A DNA stretch of 36,014 bases from Rubrivivax sp. GTDB lineage: Bacteria; Pseudomonadota; Gammaproteobacteria; Burkholderiales; Burkholderiaceae_C. Shown here piece after piece: positions 18,969-29,000 of the stretch. Made by a program: the position numbers and the translations under genes. The first letter of the stretch is position 1. Each line of letters opens with the position of its first letter. The notes below the pieces were generated by a model. That model worked only from the letters and a program-made list of their open reading frames with translations. It had not been told where the DNA came from and ran no database searches. The stretch is from positions 1 to 36,014 of the forward strand of contig JAHBZS010000049.1 in the NCBI GenBank assembly GCA_019635285.1, in the 5' to 3' direction.

Positions 18969-18974
18969 ATTATC
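18969..18974 (-). promoter_or_regulatory. -10 element of the purM-like gene (GATAAT), near-leaderless
   Basis: Read leftward GATAAT ends eight bases before the ATG at 18960, so transcription would begin about two bases before or at the start codon. No Shine-Dalgarno is present, in keeping with a leaderless or near-leaderless mRNA. The -35 is not recognisable. Confidence 0.45.
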
Positions 18975-19007
18975 CGGCACGACCCCAGGCCAGACGGGGG
19001 GCGCCCG

Positions 19008-19013
19008 TAGAAT
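19008..19013 (+). promoter_or_regulatory. -10 element of dnaX (TAGAAT), leaderless start
   Basis: TAGAAT (five of six) ends seven bases before the dnaX ATG at 19021, placing the transcription start at or next to the A of the start codon. There is no Shine-Dalgarno. The -10 boxes of the two divergent genes lie only 33 bases apart in a 60-base gap. Confidence 0.45.
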
Positions 19014-19020
19014 GAAGCGC

Positions 19021-20838
19021 ATGTCCTACGTCGTGCTTGCCCGCAAGTACCGGCCCCGCAGCTTCGAGCAGATGGTCGGGCAGGAGCACGTCGTGCGCGC
19101 GCTGAGCAGTGCCTTGCAGCAGCAGCGGCTGCACCATGCCTATCTGTTCACCGGCACGCGCGGCATCGGCAAGACCACGGTCTCGCGCATCCTGGCCAAG
19201 AGCCTCAACTGCACCGGGCCCGATGGCCGCGGCGGCATCACGGCGTCGCCCTGCGGCGTGTGCAGTGCCTGCGTCGAGATCGACGAAGACCGCTACATGG
19301 ACTATGTCGAGCTCGACGCGGCATCGAACCGTGGCATCGACGAGGCGCGCGACCTGCTCGAGCGCGCCGCCTACAAGCCGGGCATCGGCCGCTTCAAGGT
19401 CTTCATGATCGACGAGGCGCATCAGCTCACGCGCGATGCCTTCAGCGCGCTGTTGAAGACGCTGGAAGAACCGCCCGAGTACCTGAAGTTCGTGCTGGCC
19501 ACCACCGACCCGGAGAAGATGCTGCCCACGGTGCTGAGCCGCTGCCTGCAGTTCAACCTGCGGCCGATGCCGCCCGAGGTGGTGCAGCAGCACCTGCAAC
19601 GTGTGCTGCAGGCCGAGGCCGTGACGCACGACGACGGCTCGCTGCGGCTGCTGGCGCGCGCCGCGCGCGGCTCGATGCGCGACGCACTGTCGCTCACCGA
19701 CCAGGCCATCGCCTACGGCGCGGGCCGGCTCGACGAAGCCGGTGTGCGCGCCATGCTCGGCGCGGTGGACCAGGGCGACGCCGCAGGGCTGGTGGAGGCG
19801 CTGGCGCAGCGCGACGGCCCGGCGCTGCTCGCGCGGCTGGACGCGCTGCGCGCGCTGGGCGTGTCGGCCGACGGCACCCTGGAGGCGATGGCCCGGCTGC
19901 TGCAGCAGATGGCCGTGCAGCAGGCGGTGCCGGGCGCGCTGGACGCGTCCGACCCCGACCATGCGGATGTGCTGCGCCTGGCGCCGGCGATGCCCGCGGA
20001 CGAGACGCAGCTGCTCTACAGCATCGTGCTGCAGGGCCGCGGCGAACTGCAGCTGATGTCCGACGAGTACGGTGCGCTGACCATGGTGCTGCTGCGCATG
20101 CTGGCCTTCGCGCCGGCGGGTGGGGCATCGCAGGGGGCGGCACCGGCGCGGCCGGAAAGCCTGCCGGCGAGCACGCCGCCGCGCCGAGCGCCGAGCCCAC
20201 CGTCGGGCGCGCCGTCCGGCCCGCCGGCGGGCGCAGCACCACCGGCCGCATCATCGGGCCCGTCGTCGGCAACGCCGCGCGGCGCGAGCAGGGTGTCCGA
20301 GCCGCCGCCGTGGCTGGACGATGCGCCGCCGCCCGAAGCCCTGCCTTCCGGCGGCAGCGCTGCACTGCGCGCCCCCGCGCCGCCGACCTTGGCCGTGGCG
20401 CCGGCCTCGCCTCCGCCGCCGACGGCGCTGGTGACGTCGCCGATGGGCGATCGCTGGGCCGAGGTCGTGGGGCGCCTGCTGGGCAAAGGCGCCGTCACGG
20501 CCCTGGTGCGCGAGCTGGCGCAGCAGGCCGGGCTGGAGCGCATCGACAGCGACACGCAGCCGCCGACCTGGCATCTGCAAGTCGAGCGCGATTCGCTGCG
20601 CACCGACACCTTGCGCGACAAGCTGCGCCAGGCGCTGCAGGCCGAGCTGGGCGAGCCGCTGCAGCTCGTACTGAGCACCGAGGTGCCGCAGGATTCGCCG
20701 GCGCGCCGCGACGCGGCCGAACGCGAGCGCCGGCAGCGCCACGCCGAGGACGCCATTCGCAACGACCCGCTGGTGCTCGACCTGATGTCGCAGTTCAAGA
20801 CCGCGCGCATCGTGCCCGGGTCGATCAAACCGCTTTGA
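19021..20838 (+). CDS. dnaX: DNA polymerase III subunit tau (DnaX)
   Basis: DnaX is the AAA+ clamp-loader subunit that loads the beta clamp and ties together the replisome. Seen: [21 protein letters not shown], Walker [10 protein letters not shown], a zinc module with cysteines in CNCTG...[13 protein letters not shown], Walker [27 protein letters not shown], sensor [20 protein letters not shown] Pro/Ala/Ser-rich linker at about 360-470 precedes the tau-specific C-terminal domain ([27 protein letters not shown]). Start: ATG at 19021 (typical [12 protein letters not shown]) rather than ATG at 19012. Length is 605 aa. No A-rich slippery heptamer like that producing gamma in E. coli is visible. 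It is followed by ybaB and recR. Confidence 0.95.
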   Translation: MSYVVLARKYRPRSFEQMVGQEHVVRALSSALQQQRLHHAYLFTGTRGIGKTTVSRILAKSLNCTGPDGRGGITASPCGVCSACVEIDEDRYMDYVELDAASNRGIDEARDLLERAAYKPGIGRFKVFMIDEAHQLTRDAFSALLKTLEEPPEYLKFVLATTDPEKMLPTVLSRCLQFNLRPMPPEVVQQHLQRVLQAEAVTHDDGSLRLLARAARGSMRDALSLTDQAIAYGAGRLDEAGVRAMLGAVDQGDAAGLVEALAQRDGPALLARLDALRALGVSADGTLEAMARLLQQMAVQQAVPGALDASDPDHADVLRLAPAMPADETQLLYSIVLQGRGELQLMSDEYGALTMVLLRMLAFAPAGGASQGAAPARPESLPASTPPRRAPSPPSGAPSGPPAGAAPPAASSGPSSATPRGASRVSEPPPWLDDAPPPEALPSGGSAALRAPAPPTLAVAPASPPPPTALVTSPMGDRWAEVVGRLLGKGAVTALVRELAQQAGLERIDSDTQPPTWHLQVERDSLRTDTLRDKLRQALQAELGEPLQLVLSTEVPQDSPARRDAAERERRQRHAEDAIRNDPLVLDLMSQFKTARIVPGSIKPL

Positions 20839-20857
20839 CACCGAGAGGAACCCGATC

Positions 20858-21184
20858 ATGATGAAGAACCAGCTGGCCGGCCTGATGAAGCAGGCGCAGG
20901 CGATGCAAGACAACATGAAGCGCGCCCAGGAAGAGCTGGCGAGCATCGAGGTGGAGGGCCAGTCCGGCGCCGGCCTCGTCAAGGTCGTGATGACCTGCAA
21001 GCACGACGTCAAGCGCGTGGCCATCGACCCCAGCCTGCTGGCCGACGACAAGGACATGCTCGAGGACCTGGTGGCCGCAGCCTTCAACGACGCGGTGCGC
21101 CGTGCCGAAGACGTGACGCAGCAGAAGATGGGCGCGCTGACGGCCGGCATGCCGCTGCCGCCGGGCATGAAGTTCCCGTTCTGA
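20858..21184 (+). CDS. YbaB/EbfC family nucleoid-associated protein
   Basis: This small DNA-binding dimer is encoded between dnaX and recR in most bacteria. Seen: [27 protein letters not shown] coiled helix, [30 protein letters not shown] sheet region and C-terminal [18 protein letters not shown]. Length is 108 aa. Two ATGs in tandem (20858, 20861) follow GAGAGG (20842-20847). The gap to recR is ten bases, so the three genes are one operon. Proposed roles are in nucleoid structure and RecR-linked repair; the function of this copy is inferred from family and context. Confidence 0.95.
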   Translation: MMKNQLAGLMKQAQAMQDNMKRAQEELASIEVEGQSGAGLVKVVMTCKHDVKRVAIDPSLLADDKDMLEDLVAAAFNDAVRRAEDVTQQKMGALTAGMPLPPGMKFPF

Positions 21185-21194
21185 CGGGCTGCGG

Positions 21195-21782
21195 ATGGCC
21201 GAAGCCAGCCTCGACGAGCTGATCGAAGCGCTGCGCCGTCTGCCCGGCGTGGGCCAGAAGTCGGCCCAGCGCATGGCCTACCACCTGCTGCAGAACGACC
21301 GCGCCGGCGCCGGCAGGCTGGCGTTGGCGCTGCAGCAGGCGCTGGCGCGCATGCAGCACTGCGAGCGCTGCCACACCTTCACCGAACACCGCATCTGCGC
21401 CACCTGCCAGGACGCGGCGCGCGACGCGCGCCAGCTGTGCGTGGTCGAGGCACCGGCCGACCAGGCCGCGCTGGAGCGCAGCGGCGGCTACCGCGGCCTG
21501 TATTTCGTGCTGATGGGGCGCCTCAGCCCGCTGGACGGCGTCGGCATCGACGACATCGGGGCGCGGCAACTGATCGAGCGGGCCTGCGACGGCGTGGTGT
21601 CCGAGGTCATCCTGGCCACGGGCTTCAGCGCCGAGGGCGAGGCCACGGCGCATGCGCTGGGCGAGGCGCTGCGCTCGCGCGGCCTGAAGGTCACGCGGCT
21701 GGCGCGCGGCGTGCCGGCCGGCAGCGAACTGGAGTACGTGGACCTGAGCACCATCGCGCACGCGCTGGTGGACCGGCGCTAA
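21195..21782 (+). CDS. recR: Recombination protein RecR
   Basis: RecR forms a ring clamp with RecO/RecF that loads RecA on gapped DNA. Seen: helix-hairpin-helix [25 protein letters not shown]4 zinc finger CERCHTF...CATCQD, and a Toprim domain [37 protein letters not shown]. Length is 195 aa, typical. ATG at 21195 lies ten bases after ybaB. Its end is involved in a short tandem repeat that runs into the convergent mltD gene. Confidence 0.97.
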   Translation: MAEASLDELIEALRRLPGVGQKSAQRMAYHLLQNDRAGAGRLALALQQALARMQHCERCHTFTEHRICATCQDAARDARQLCVVEAPADQAALERSGGYRGLYFVLMGRLSPLDGVGIDDIGARQLIERACDGVVSEVILATGFSAEGEATAHALGEALRSRGLKVTRLARGVPAGSELEYVDLSTIAHALVDRR

Positions 21783-21801
21783 CGTCCGGTGGACCGCGCT
21801 A
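21767..21801 (+). repeat. Short tandem repeat spanning the recR and mltD stop codons
   Basis: GGTGGACCGGCGCTA (21767-21781) is repeated as GGTGGACCGCGCTA (21788-21801), differing by one missing G. The first copy carries the recR TAA and the second supplies the mltD TAG read leftward. It looks like a small tandem duplication that sets the ends of both convergent genes, leaving 16 bases between them. Confidence 0.55.
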
Positions 21802-23439
21802 CAGCTTCGAATCGCCCTTCGACGCGGCCACCCTGCTGCTGGACGACGCGGGGGTCGGCTTGGCGGCCGCCGTGCGCGACGCCGGCTTGGCCTTGGCCTC
21901 GGCGCGCTTCGTCGGCGCGGCCGCCTTGGCCGCGCGGGTGCTGCTCTTGGCCGACACCGGCTGCATGACGATGATCGTCTGGCCGGGCTGAAAGCGCGCC
22001 TGCGGCGAGACGCCGTTCCACGACGCCACCTGCTCGGCGCTGACGCGGTAGCGCTTGGCCACCGCGGTCACGGTGTCGCCGCGCTTGCCGGCCTTGAAGG
22101 CGATGCGGCGGCCCGGCGGCGGCTCCGGCGCCAGCAGCATCATGGCGCTGTCGGCGACCCGGCCGGACACGTCGTCCGACTTGTGCGAGCTGCGCGGCAC
22201 CAGCAGCGTGGAGCCGGCCTTGACGAGCATGCGCGGCGGAATGCGGTTGACGCTGCGCAGGTCTTCCTCGCTCATGCCCACCTGCCGCGCCACGTCGGAG
22301 GGCTTCAAGGTCGCTGGCGCGACCCAGGCCGTCCAGGTGGCCAGCGGCGCGCGGTGCGCGCGCAGGTTCTTCACGAACAGCGTGGCGTTGTCGTACGGCA
22401 GCAGCACCTGCGGCGTGCCGGCTGCCAGGATCACCGGCTTGTTCATCTGCGGGTTGAGCAGCTGGAACTCGTCGTGCGTGACGCCGGCCAGCCTGACGGC
22501 CACCGCCACGTCGATGTCGTTGGTGATCGGCACCGACAGGAAGTAGGGGTGGTTCTGCAGCGGGGGCAGCGCGATGGCGTAGTCCTGCGGCTGCAGGATG
22601 ATGTTCTTCACCGCCTGCAGCTTGGGCACGTAGTTGCGCGTCTCCTCCGGCATGCGCAGCGCCTCGTAGGTGGCCGGCAGTCCGGCCTTGAGGTTGCGGT
22701 CCACCGCCCGCTGCACGTTGCCCTGGCCCCAGTTGTAGGCCGCCAGCGCCAGCTGCCAGTCGTTGAACTGGCCGTACAGCATCTGCAGGTAGTCCAGCGC
22801 GGCACGGGTCGACGCCAGCACGTCACGCCGGTCGTCGCGGAACAGGTTCTGCTTGAGGTCGAAGTCCTTGCCGGTGGCGGGCATGAACTGCCACATGCCC
22901 GAGGCCCGTGCCACCGACATGGCCTGCGGGTTGAACGCGCTCTCCACGAAGGGCAGCAGCGCCAGCTCGGTGGGCATGCCGCGCTTCTGGATCTCCTCGA
23001 CCACGTAGTACAGGTAGCGGCCGCCGCGCTCGGTCATGCGCTGCACGTAGTCCGGGCGCGACGAATACCACTGCTCCCACTTCACCACCAGCGTGTTCTG
23101 CAGGTCGGGGATCGCAAAGCCCTTGCGCACGCGGATCCACAGGTCGACGCGTGCCACGGCGTCGTCCGGGTCGACGACGACCGACGGCCGCAGAGGGTCG
23201 GTGGCAAACGCGTAGGGCTGCACGTCGGCCTGCGCTGCGGATGCTGCGGCCACCGGCGGCGCGGCGGCCCGGGTCGGTGCGGGCTTGGGGGTCTCGACCG
23301 CCACGGCGGGCGGAGTGGGTGGCGACGCCGGCGGCGCTTGGGTGGCACACCCGGCGGCCAGCAGCGCCGACAGCAGCATGCCCAGTGCGCCGAGGCGTCG
23401 GCCGGGGCCACTGGGCAGGCCCGGGCCGGCGCAATTCAT
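21799..23439 (-). CDS. mltD: Membrane-bound lytic murein transglycosylase D, LysM-containing
   Basis: MltD cleaves the glycan strands of peptidoglycan to 1,6-anhydro-muropeptides from the outer-membrane inner face. Seen: lipoprotein signal peptide LGMLLSALLAAGC, a Pro/Ala-rich spacer, SLT domain with ELALLPFVESAFNPQAMSVARASGMWQFMP (catalytic E166), and ALAAYNWGQGNVQRAV. A region with LysM-like WVAPATLKPSDVARQVGMSEEDLRSVNRI follows, then a C-terminal LysM with RGDTVTAVAKRYRVSAEQVASWNGV and a basic Ala/Lys-rich tail. Length is 546 aa. ATG at 23439 places the lipobox correctly. It is divergent from the methyltransferase gene. In E. coli mltD is adjacent to gloB, yafS and rnhA; gloB is absent here. 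Confidence 0.94.
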   Translation of the reverse strand: MNCAGPGLPSGPGRRLGALGMLLSALLAAGCATQAPPASPPTPPAVAVETPKPAPTRAAAPPVAAASAAQADVQPYAFATDPLRPSVVVDPDDAVARVDLWIRVRKGFAIPDLQNTLVVKWEQWYSSRPDYVQRMTERGGRYLYYVVEEIQKRGMPTELALLPFVESAFNPQAMSVARASGMWQFMPATGKDFDLKQNLFRDDRRDVLASTRAALDYLQMLYGQFNDWQLALAAYNWGQGNVQRAVDRNLKAGLPATYEALRMPEETRNYVPKLQAVKNIILQPQDYAIALPPLQNHPYFLSVPITNDIDVAVAVRLAGVTHDEFQLLNPQMNKPVILAAGTPQVLLPYDNATLFVKNLRAHRAPLATWTAWVAPATLKPSDVARQVGMSEEDLRSVNRIPPRMLVKAGSTLLVPRSSHKSDDVSGRVADSAMMLLAPEPPPGRRIAFKAGKRGDTVTAVAKRYRVSAEQVASWNGVSPQARFQPGQTIIVMQPVSAKSSTRAAKAAAPTKRAEAKAKPASRTAAAKPTPASSSSRVAASKGDSKL

Positions 23440-23574
23440 CGCCGCTTCAGCCACGCGTTGCGGGCCACGGCCCGGTGGGCGGCGACCACTAGAATTCGCG
23501 CGGTCTGCGGCCGGGGCGCTGCCCCTGTGTGGCGCGCGTGACCCGGGTCGGAAGCGGTAGAGGCTGTGGTCGTC

Positions 23575-24384
23575 ATGTCCATCGATACAACGATTATAGA
23601 GTTGGCCTCCTGGTTGCAAACCCCGCCGGGCCAGTGTCTTCTGCACTGGGAACAGCAACAAATCGATCAGGCGGTGACCGACGTCTTCGGCTACCACGCG
23701 CTGCAGCTCGGCCTGCCGCAGCTGCAGGGGCTGCGCAGCAACCGCATGCCGCATCGCTGGCTGGCCGCCGAAACCGTGGTGGACGAGCTGGCCCATGCGC
23801 CGCCGGCGGCCACCGCGGCGCTGCATTGCCACTTCGACGCGCTGCCGTTCCCGAACCAGAGCCTGGACCTGGTGCTGCTGCCGCACGCGCTGGAGCTGTC
23901 GCGCGACCCGCACCTCACGCTGCGCGAGGTCGAGCGTGTGCTGGTGCCCGAGGGGCGGGTCATGATCCTCGGCTTCAACCCGGCCAGCATGTGGGGCCTG
24001 CGGCAGCGCTTCGGCCGTGCCCGCGGCGCGGTGGGGCTGGGCAGCCGGCGCGGCTTGTTCCTGCCGCGCGCGGGCGAGATGCTCGGCTACTGGCGCATGC
24101 GCGACTGGCTGCGGCTACTGAGCTTCGAGGTCGAAGGCGGCTGCTTCGGTTGCTTCCGCCCGCCCTACAAATCGGCGCGCTGGCTGGAGCGCAGCGCCTG
24201 GATGGAGGGCGTGGGTGAACGCTGGTGGCCGGTGTTCGGCGCGGCGTACTTTCTGGTGGCCGTCAAGCGCGTGCGCGGCATGCGCCTGGTCGGCCTGGCC
24301 CGGCACGAGGCGCGCAAGGCGCGCGCCAGCAACGCGGTGGTCGCCAACCGGCAGCGGCGGCAGCCCGAGGAGATCTGCGAGTGA
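23575..24384 (+). CDS. SAM-dependent methyltransferase, YafS-like
   Basis: A class I methyltransferase of 269 aa with unknown substrate. Seen: a poorly conserved motif I region, then [50 protein letters not shown], the Methyltransf_11-type core, and a basic C-terminal tail. Position between mltD and rnhA matches E. coli yafS, supporting orthology. ATG at 23575 is chosen over GTG at 23566 because an AGAGG at 23559-23563 is too close to the GTG. Its stop overlaps the rnhA GTG (GTGA). Its first codons also contain the likely promoter of the divergent mltD gene. Confidence 0.88.
   Translation: MSIDTTIIELASWLQTPPGQCLLHWEQQQIDQAVTDVFGYHALQLGLPQLQGLRSNRMPHRWLAAETVVDELAHAPPAATAALHCHFDALPFPNQSLDLVLLPHALELSRDPHLTLREVERVLVPEGRVMILGFNPASMWGLRQRFGRARGAVGLGSRRGLFLPRAGEMLGYWRMRDWLRLLSFEVEGGCFGCFRPPYKSARWLERSAWMEGVGERWWPVFGAAYFLVAVKRVRGMRLVGLARHEARKARASNAVVANRQRRQPEEICE
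23593..23620 (-). promoter_or_regulatory. Likely mltD promoter inside the start of the methyltransferase gene
   Basis: Read leftward, TTTGCA (23620-23615) and a perfect TATAAT (23598-23593) are 16 bases apart. Start would be near 23586, giving mltD a leader of about 147 bases that is antisense to the first codons of the divergent gene. A TAGAAT at 23490-23495 on the plus strand may serve the methyltransferase gene. Confidence 0.45.
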
Positions 24385-24812
24385 AGGAAGTGGTGATCTA
24401 CACCGACGGCGCCTGCAAGGGCAATCCGGGGCCGGGGGGCTGGGGCGCCTGGATGCGCTCCGGCGAACACACCCGCGAGCTCTTCGGCGGCGAACGCCTG
24501 ACCACCAACAACCGCATGGAGCTGACCGCGCCGATCGAGGCCCTGGCGTCGTTGAACCAACGCTGCGCGGTGACCATCTACACCGACAGCCAGTACCTGC
24601 GCAACGGCATCAGCACGTGGATCCACGGCTGGAAGGGCAGGGGCTGGAAGACCGCGGATCACAAGCCGGTGAAGAACGTCGACCTCTGGCAGCGGCTGGA
24701 TGCGCTGGTGCAGAAGCACCAGGTGCAATGGCAGTGGGTCAAGGCCCACGCCGGCGACCCGGGCAACGAGCGCGCCGACGCGTTGGCCAATCGCGGCGTG
24801 CCGACCCCGTGA
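24381..24812 (+). CDS. rnhA: Ribonuclease HI
   Basis: RNase HI cuts the RNA strand of RNA-DNA hybrids. Seen: [18 protein letters not shown] (D9), [13 protein letters not shown] (E47), [12 protein letters not shown] (D69), the basic handle loop [20 protein letters not shown], and [10 protein letters not shown] (fourth Asp near residue 133). All four catalytic acids are present. Length is 143 aa. GTG at 24381 overlaps the methyltransferase stop and has GAGGAG upstream (24366-24371). In many genomes dnaQ follows rnhA; here an efflux operon does. Confidence 0.96.
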   Translation: MKEVVIYTDGACKGNPGPGGWGAWMRSGEHTRELFGGERLTTNNRMELTAPIEALASLNQRCAVTIYTDSQYLRNGISTWIHGWKGRGWKTADHKPVKNVDLWQRLDALVQKHQVQWQWVKAHAGDPGNERADALANRGVPTP

Positions 24813-24819
24813 CCCGGGT

Positions 24820-24849
24820 CTGACGCGATCGGCCGACTGCCGATACAGT
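24820..24849 (+). promoter_or_regulatory. Possible promoter of the RND efflux operon
   Basis: CTGACG (24820-24825) and TACAGT (24844-24849), spaced by 18 bases, each match sigma-70 boxes at four of six positions. They lie 25-54 bases before the TTG start of the membrane fusion protein gene. A five-codon frame (ATG at 24860, stop 24875-24877) overlaps the TTG and could couple translation. No local regulator gene is visible. Confidence 0.35.
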
Positions 24850-24873
24850 GCGCGGTGGCATGAAGGGCAAACC

Positions 24874-26061
24874 TTGAAAAAAGTACATACATGGGTAGCC
24901 GCGTTGGGCATTGCCGTGCTGGCCGCCGGAGCCTGGTGGTGGCAGAACCAGTCGCCGACGGCGACACCCGCCGATAGTGCGGGCGCATCGCCCAAGGCGG
25001 CAGCGGGCAACGCCCCCGCGGGCCCGGCCAGCGTCGAAGTCGGCAAGGTCGAGGTCATGGCGCTGGCCGACGACGCCCAGGCCGTGGGCTCGCTGCGGTC
25101 GCGCCAGGGCGTGATGCTGCGACCCGAGGTCAGCGGCCGCGTCGCGGCGATCGGCTTCACCGAAGGCCAGCGCGTGCGGCGCGGTCAGCTGCTGGTGCAG
25201 CTGGACGACACGCTGCAGCAGGCGCAGCTGAAGCAGGCCCAGGCGCAGGCCAGCATCGCGCGCACCAATCTGCAGCGCAACCGCGAGCTGGTGCTCGAGA
25301 ACTTCGTCAGCCAAAGCGCGGTCGACCAGAGCGCCGCGTCGCTGGAGGTGGCCGAGGCGCAGGTGGCGCTGTCCAAGGCGCAGGTGGAGCGCATGCGCAT
25401 CGTGGCGCCCTTCGACGGCGTGGCCGGCATTCGCAGCGTCAACCTGGGCGACTACGTCAAGGACGGTGCCGACCTGGTGAACATCGAGGACCTGTCGCAG
25501 GTGCTGGTCGATTTCCGCCTGCCGGAGCGTTTCGTGGCGCGCGTGAAGACCGGGCAGGTCGTCGAGGTGAGCCTGGACGCGCTGCCCAACCAGCGCTTCA
25601 CCGGGCGCATCGACGCGCTGGATTCGGTGATCGATGCCAACGGCCGCTCGCTGCTGGTGCGGGCACGGCTGGACAACCCGGGCGGGGTGCTCAAGTCGGG
25701 CCTGTTCGCACGCACGCGCATCGTCTTTTCCACGCGCGAGAACGCGCTGGTCGTGCCTGAAGAGGCGCTGGTGCCGCAGGGCGGCAAGCAGTACCTGTTC
25801 AAGGTGCTCAACGGCCGCGACGGCAAGGTGGCCAGCCGCATCGAGGCGCACATCGGCCTGCGCCTGCCCGGCAAGGTGGAGATCCTGGACGGGCTGGCGC
25901 CCGGCGACCTGGTGGTCACGGCAGGGCAGGCCCGGCTGGGCCGCGGCGACGCCGTGCCGGTGAGCGTGGTGGATCTCTCTCGGCCGCGGGCCGCCAGCGC
26001 GCCGGGCGGCGGGCCGCGCCCGGCCAGCGCGGCCTCGGGCGCGCGCGCGCCGGCGCCCTGA
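24874..26061 (+). CDS. RND efflux periplasmic adaptor (membrane fusion protein)
   Basis: This is the adaptor that links an RND pump to an outer-membrane channel. Seen: an N-terminal anchor helix (VAALGIAVLAAGAWWW) without a lipobox, the lipoyl half-motif VSGRVAAIGFTEGQRVRRGQLLVQLDD, an alpha-helical hairpin rich in Ala/Gln (about 90-150), second lipoyl half MRIVAPFDGVAGIRSVNLGDYVKDG, beta-barrel ENALVVPEEALVPQGGKQYLFKV, and a low-complexity Ala/Pro tail. TTG at 24874 with AAGGG (24863-24867) upstream is the best start, giving 395 aa; no ATG fits. The pump gene follows after 18 bases. Confidence 0.9.
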   Translation: MKKVHTWVAALGIAVLAAGAWWWQNQSPTATPADSAGASPKAAAGNAPAGPASVEVGKVEVMALADDAQAVGSLRSRQGVMLRPEVSGRVAAIGFTEGQRVRRGQLLVQLDDTLQQAQLKQAQAQASIARTNLQRNRELVLENFVSQSAVDQSAASLEVAEAQVALSKAQVERMRIVAPFDGVAGIRSVNLGDYVKDGADLVNIEDLSQVLVDFRLPERFVARVKTGQVVEVSLDALPNQRFTGRIDALDSVIDANGRSLLVRARLDNPGGVLKSGLFARTRIVFSTRENALVVPEEALVPQGGKQYLFKVLNGRDGKVASRIEAHIGLRLPGKVEILDGLAPGDLVVTAGQARLGRGDAVPVSVVDLSRPRAASAPGGGPRPASAASGARAPAP

Positions 26062-26079
26062 CACGACGAGGACGCGGCG

Positions 26080-29000
26080 ATGCGCATTTCGGAAACTTCG
26101 ATCCGCCGTCCGGTCTTCGCGACGGTGATGTCGCTGATGATCGTGCTCATCGGCCTGGTGTCCTTCAACCGGCTGGCGGTGCGCGAATATCCGCGCATCG
26201 ACGAGCCGGTGGTCACGGTGAGCACCAAGCTGATCGGCGCCTCGTCGGAGGTCATCGAGTCGCAGGTCACCAAACCGCTGGAGGACTCGATCGCCGGCAT
26301 CGACGGCGTGGACATCATCACCTCGATCTCGCGCTCCGAGCAGAGCCAGATTACGGTGCGCTTCAAGCTGGAGAAGAACCCCGACGATGCCGCCGCCGAT
26401 GTGCGCGACCGCGTGTCGCGCGTGCGCGGCAAGCTGCCCGACGCGATCGACGAGCCGGTGATCGCCAAGGTCGAGGCCGATGCCACGCCGACCATCTGGC
26501 TGGCTTTCACCAGCGACACGCTCAGCCCGCTGGAAGTCACCGACATCATCAACCGCATCGTCAAGCCGCGCTTGCAGACGGTGCCGGGCGTGTCCAACGT
26601 GCAGATCAACGGCGACCGGCTGTTCTCGATGCGCATCTGGCTCGACCCGGACAAGCTGGCCGCCTACAAGCTGACGGTGCAGGACGTCGAGGACGCCATC
26701 CGCAAGCAGAACCTCGAGGTGCCGGCCGGGCGCATCGAAAGCCAGCAGCGCGAGTTCAGCGTCACCGCGCGCACCGACCTGAACACGGTGCCGCAGTTCG
26801 CCGACATCGCATTGAAGTCGGTCAACGGCTACACGGTGCGGCTGCGCGACGTGGCGCGCATCGAGCAGGCGCCGGCCAGCGAGCGCAGCAGCGTGCGGCT
26901 GAACGGCGTGCCGTCGATCAGCACCGGCATCATCCGCAACGCCACGGCCAACCCGCTGGAGATCTCGGCGGCGGTGCGCAAGATCATGCCGCAGATCCAG
27001 GCCGAGCTGCCGCCGGGCATCACGGTCCAGGTGGCCAACGACAACGCGGTCTTCATCGACCGCTCGGTCAAGTCGGTGTACCACACCATCGCCGAGGCCA
27101 TCGTGCTGGTGGCGCTGGTGGTCTTCGTGTTCCTGCGCACGCTGCGCGCGTCGATCATCCCGATGGTCACCATCCCGGTCAGCCTGATCGGCGCCTTCGG
27201 CATCATGGCCGCGGCCGGCTTCACCATCAACACGCTCACGCTGCTGGCGCTGGTGCTGGCCATCGGCCTGGTGGTCGACGACGCCATCGTCGTGCTGGAG
27301 AACATCTTCCGCCACATCGAGGAGGGGCTGGAGCCCTTCCAGGCGGCGCTCAAGGGCGCCAAGGAGATCAGCTTCGCGGTGGTGGCGATGACGCTGACGC
27401 TGGCCGCGGTGTATGCGCCGCTGGCCTTCACGCCGGGTCGCACGGGGCGGCTGTTCACCGAGTTCGCGCTGACGCTGGCCGGCGCGGTCATCGTCTCCGG
27501 CTTCGTCGCGCTGACACTGACGCCGATGATGTGCAGCAAGCTGCTGCGCCACAACCCGTCGCCGAACCGCTTCGACCGCGGCATGGAGCGCGTGCTGGTG
27601 GCGCTGGGCAACGGCTACGGCCGCGCGCTCGCCTGGGTGCTGACGCAGCGCTGGATCGTGCTGCTGGTCATGGTGGCGGCCGGCGGTGGCAGCTGGTGGC
27701 TGTACAAGAACGCCAAGAGCGAACTCGCGCCGCTGGAAGACCGCGGCGTGATCCTGGCGACGGTCAATGCGCCGGACGGCGCCACGCTGGACTACACCGC
27801 GCGCTACCTGCAGGCCATCGAGACCATCGCCCGCAACTACCCCGAGTTCGACCGCGTGTTCGTCGTCGCCGGCAACCCGACGGTCTCGCAGGGCGTGTCC
27901 TTCATGCGCACGGTGGACTGGGACGAGCGCAAGCGCAGCACGCAGGAACTGGCGCGCGCGCTGCAGCCGCAGTTCATGGGGCTGCCGGGCGTCACCGCGT
28001 TCCCGATCACGCCGCCCAGTCTGGGGCAGGGCTTCCGCGAACGCGCCATCAACTACGTCATCGTCACCAGCGACAGCTACGAGAACCTGGCGAAGGTGTC
28101 GCAGCAGTTCCTGGCCGAGATGGCCAAGAACCCGGGCTTCGTGCAACCCGACACCGACCTGCGGCTGAACAAGCCGGAGATCTTCGTCGAGGTGGACCGC
28201 GCGCGCGCGGCGGACATGGGCGTCAACGTCGACGCCGTCGCACGCACCGTGGAGACGATGCTCGGCGGCCGTGCCGTCACGCGCTACAAGCGCGACGCCG
28301 ACCAGTACGACGTGATCGTGCAGACCGAGATGCGCGGCCGCACCACGCCCGAGGACATCGAGAAGCTGTTCGTGCGTGGCCGCGGCGAGGCGATGGTGCC
28401 GCTGAGCTCGCTGATCAAGGTGCGCGAGGCGGTCAGCCCGCGCGAGCTGAACCACTTCAACCAGCGCCGCTCGGTCTCGATCACCGCCAACCTGGCGCCG
28501 GGCTATGCGCTGGGCGAGGCGCTGCAGTTCATGGACCAGACGGCCGCCAAGCTGCTGCCGCCGGGTTATGCCACCGAACTCAACGGCGTCAGCCGCGAGT
28601 TCCGCTCATCGTCCGGCGCGCTGGGCCTGGTGTTCGTGCTGGCGCTGATGTTCATCTTCCTGGTGCTGTCGGCGCAGTTCGAGAGCTTCGTCGACCCGTT
28701 CATCATCCTGCTGGCGGTGCCGCTGTCGATGGTCGGTGCGCTGCTCGCCATGACCTGGACCGGCGGCACGCTCAACGTCTATTCGCAGATCGGCCTGATC
28801 ACGCTGGTCGGGCTGATCAGCAAGCACGGCATTCTGATCGTCGAGTTCAGCAACCAGCTGCGCCAGCAGGGGCGTTCGCTGACGGAGGCCGTGGTCGAGG
28901 CCTCGAGCCTGCGGCTGCGCCCGATCCTGATGACCACCGGCGCCATGGTGCTGGGCGCGCTGCCGCTGGCCACGGCCAGCGGTGCGGGTGCCGAGAGCCG

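Noticed and set aside
23490-23495. TAGAAT as a firm promoter for the methyltransferase gene
   Set aside because: No -35 at proper spacing; left as a remark in the mltD promoter entry.
24860-24877. Five-codon frame before the RND adaptor as a regulatory leader peptide gene
   Set aside because: Too short to support alone; mentioned only as possible coupling.
24739-28455. Leftward open frame of about 1240 codons across the efflux operon
   Set aside because: It is a mirror frame of the adaptor and pump genes with the same shadow composition and no recognisable domain.
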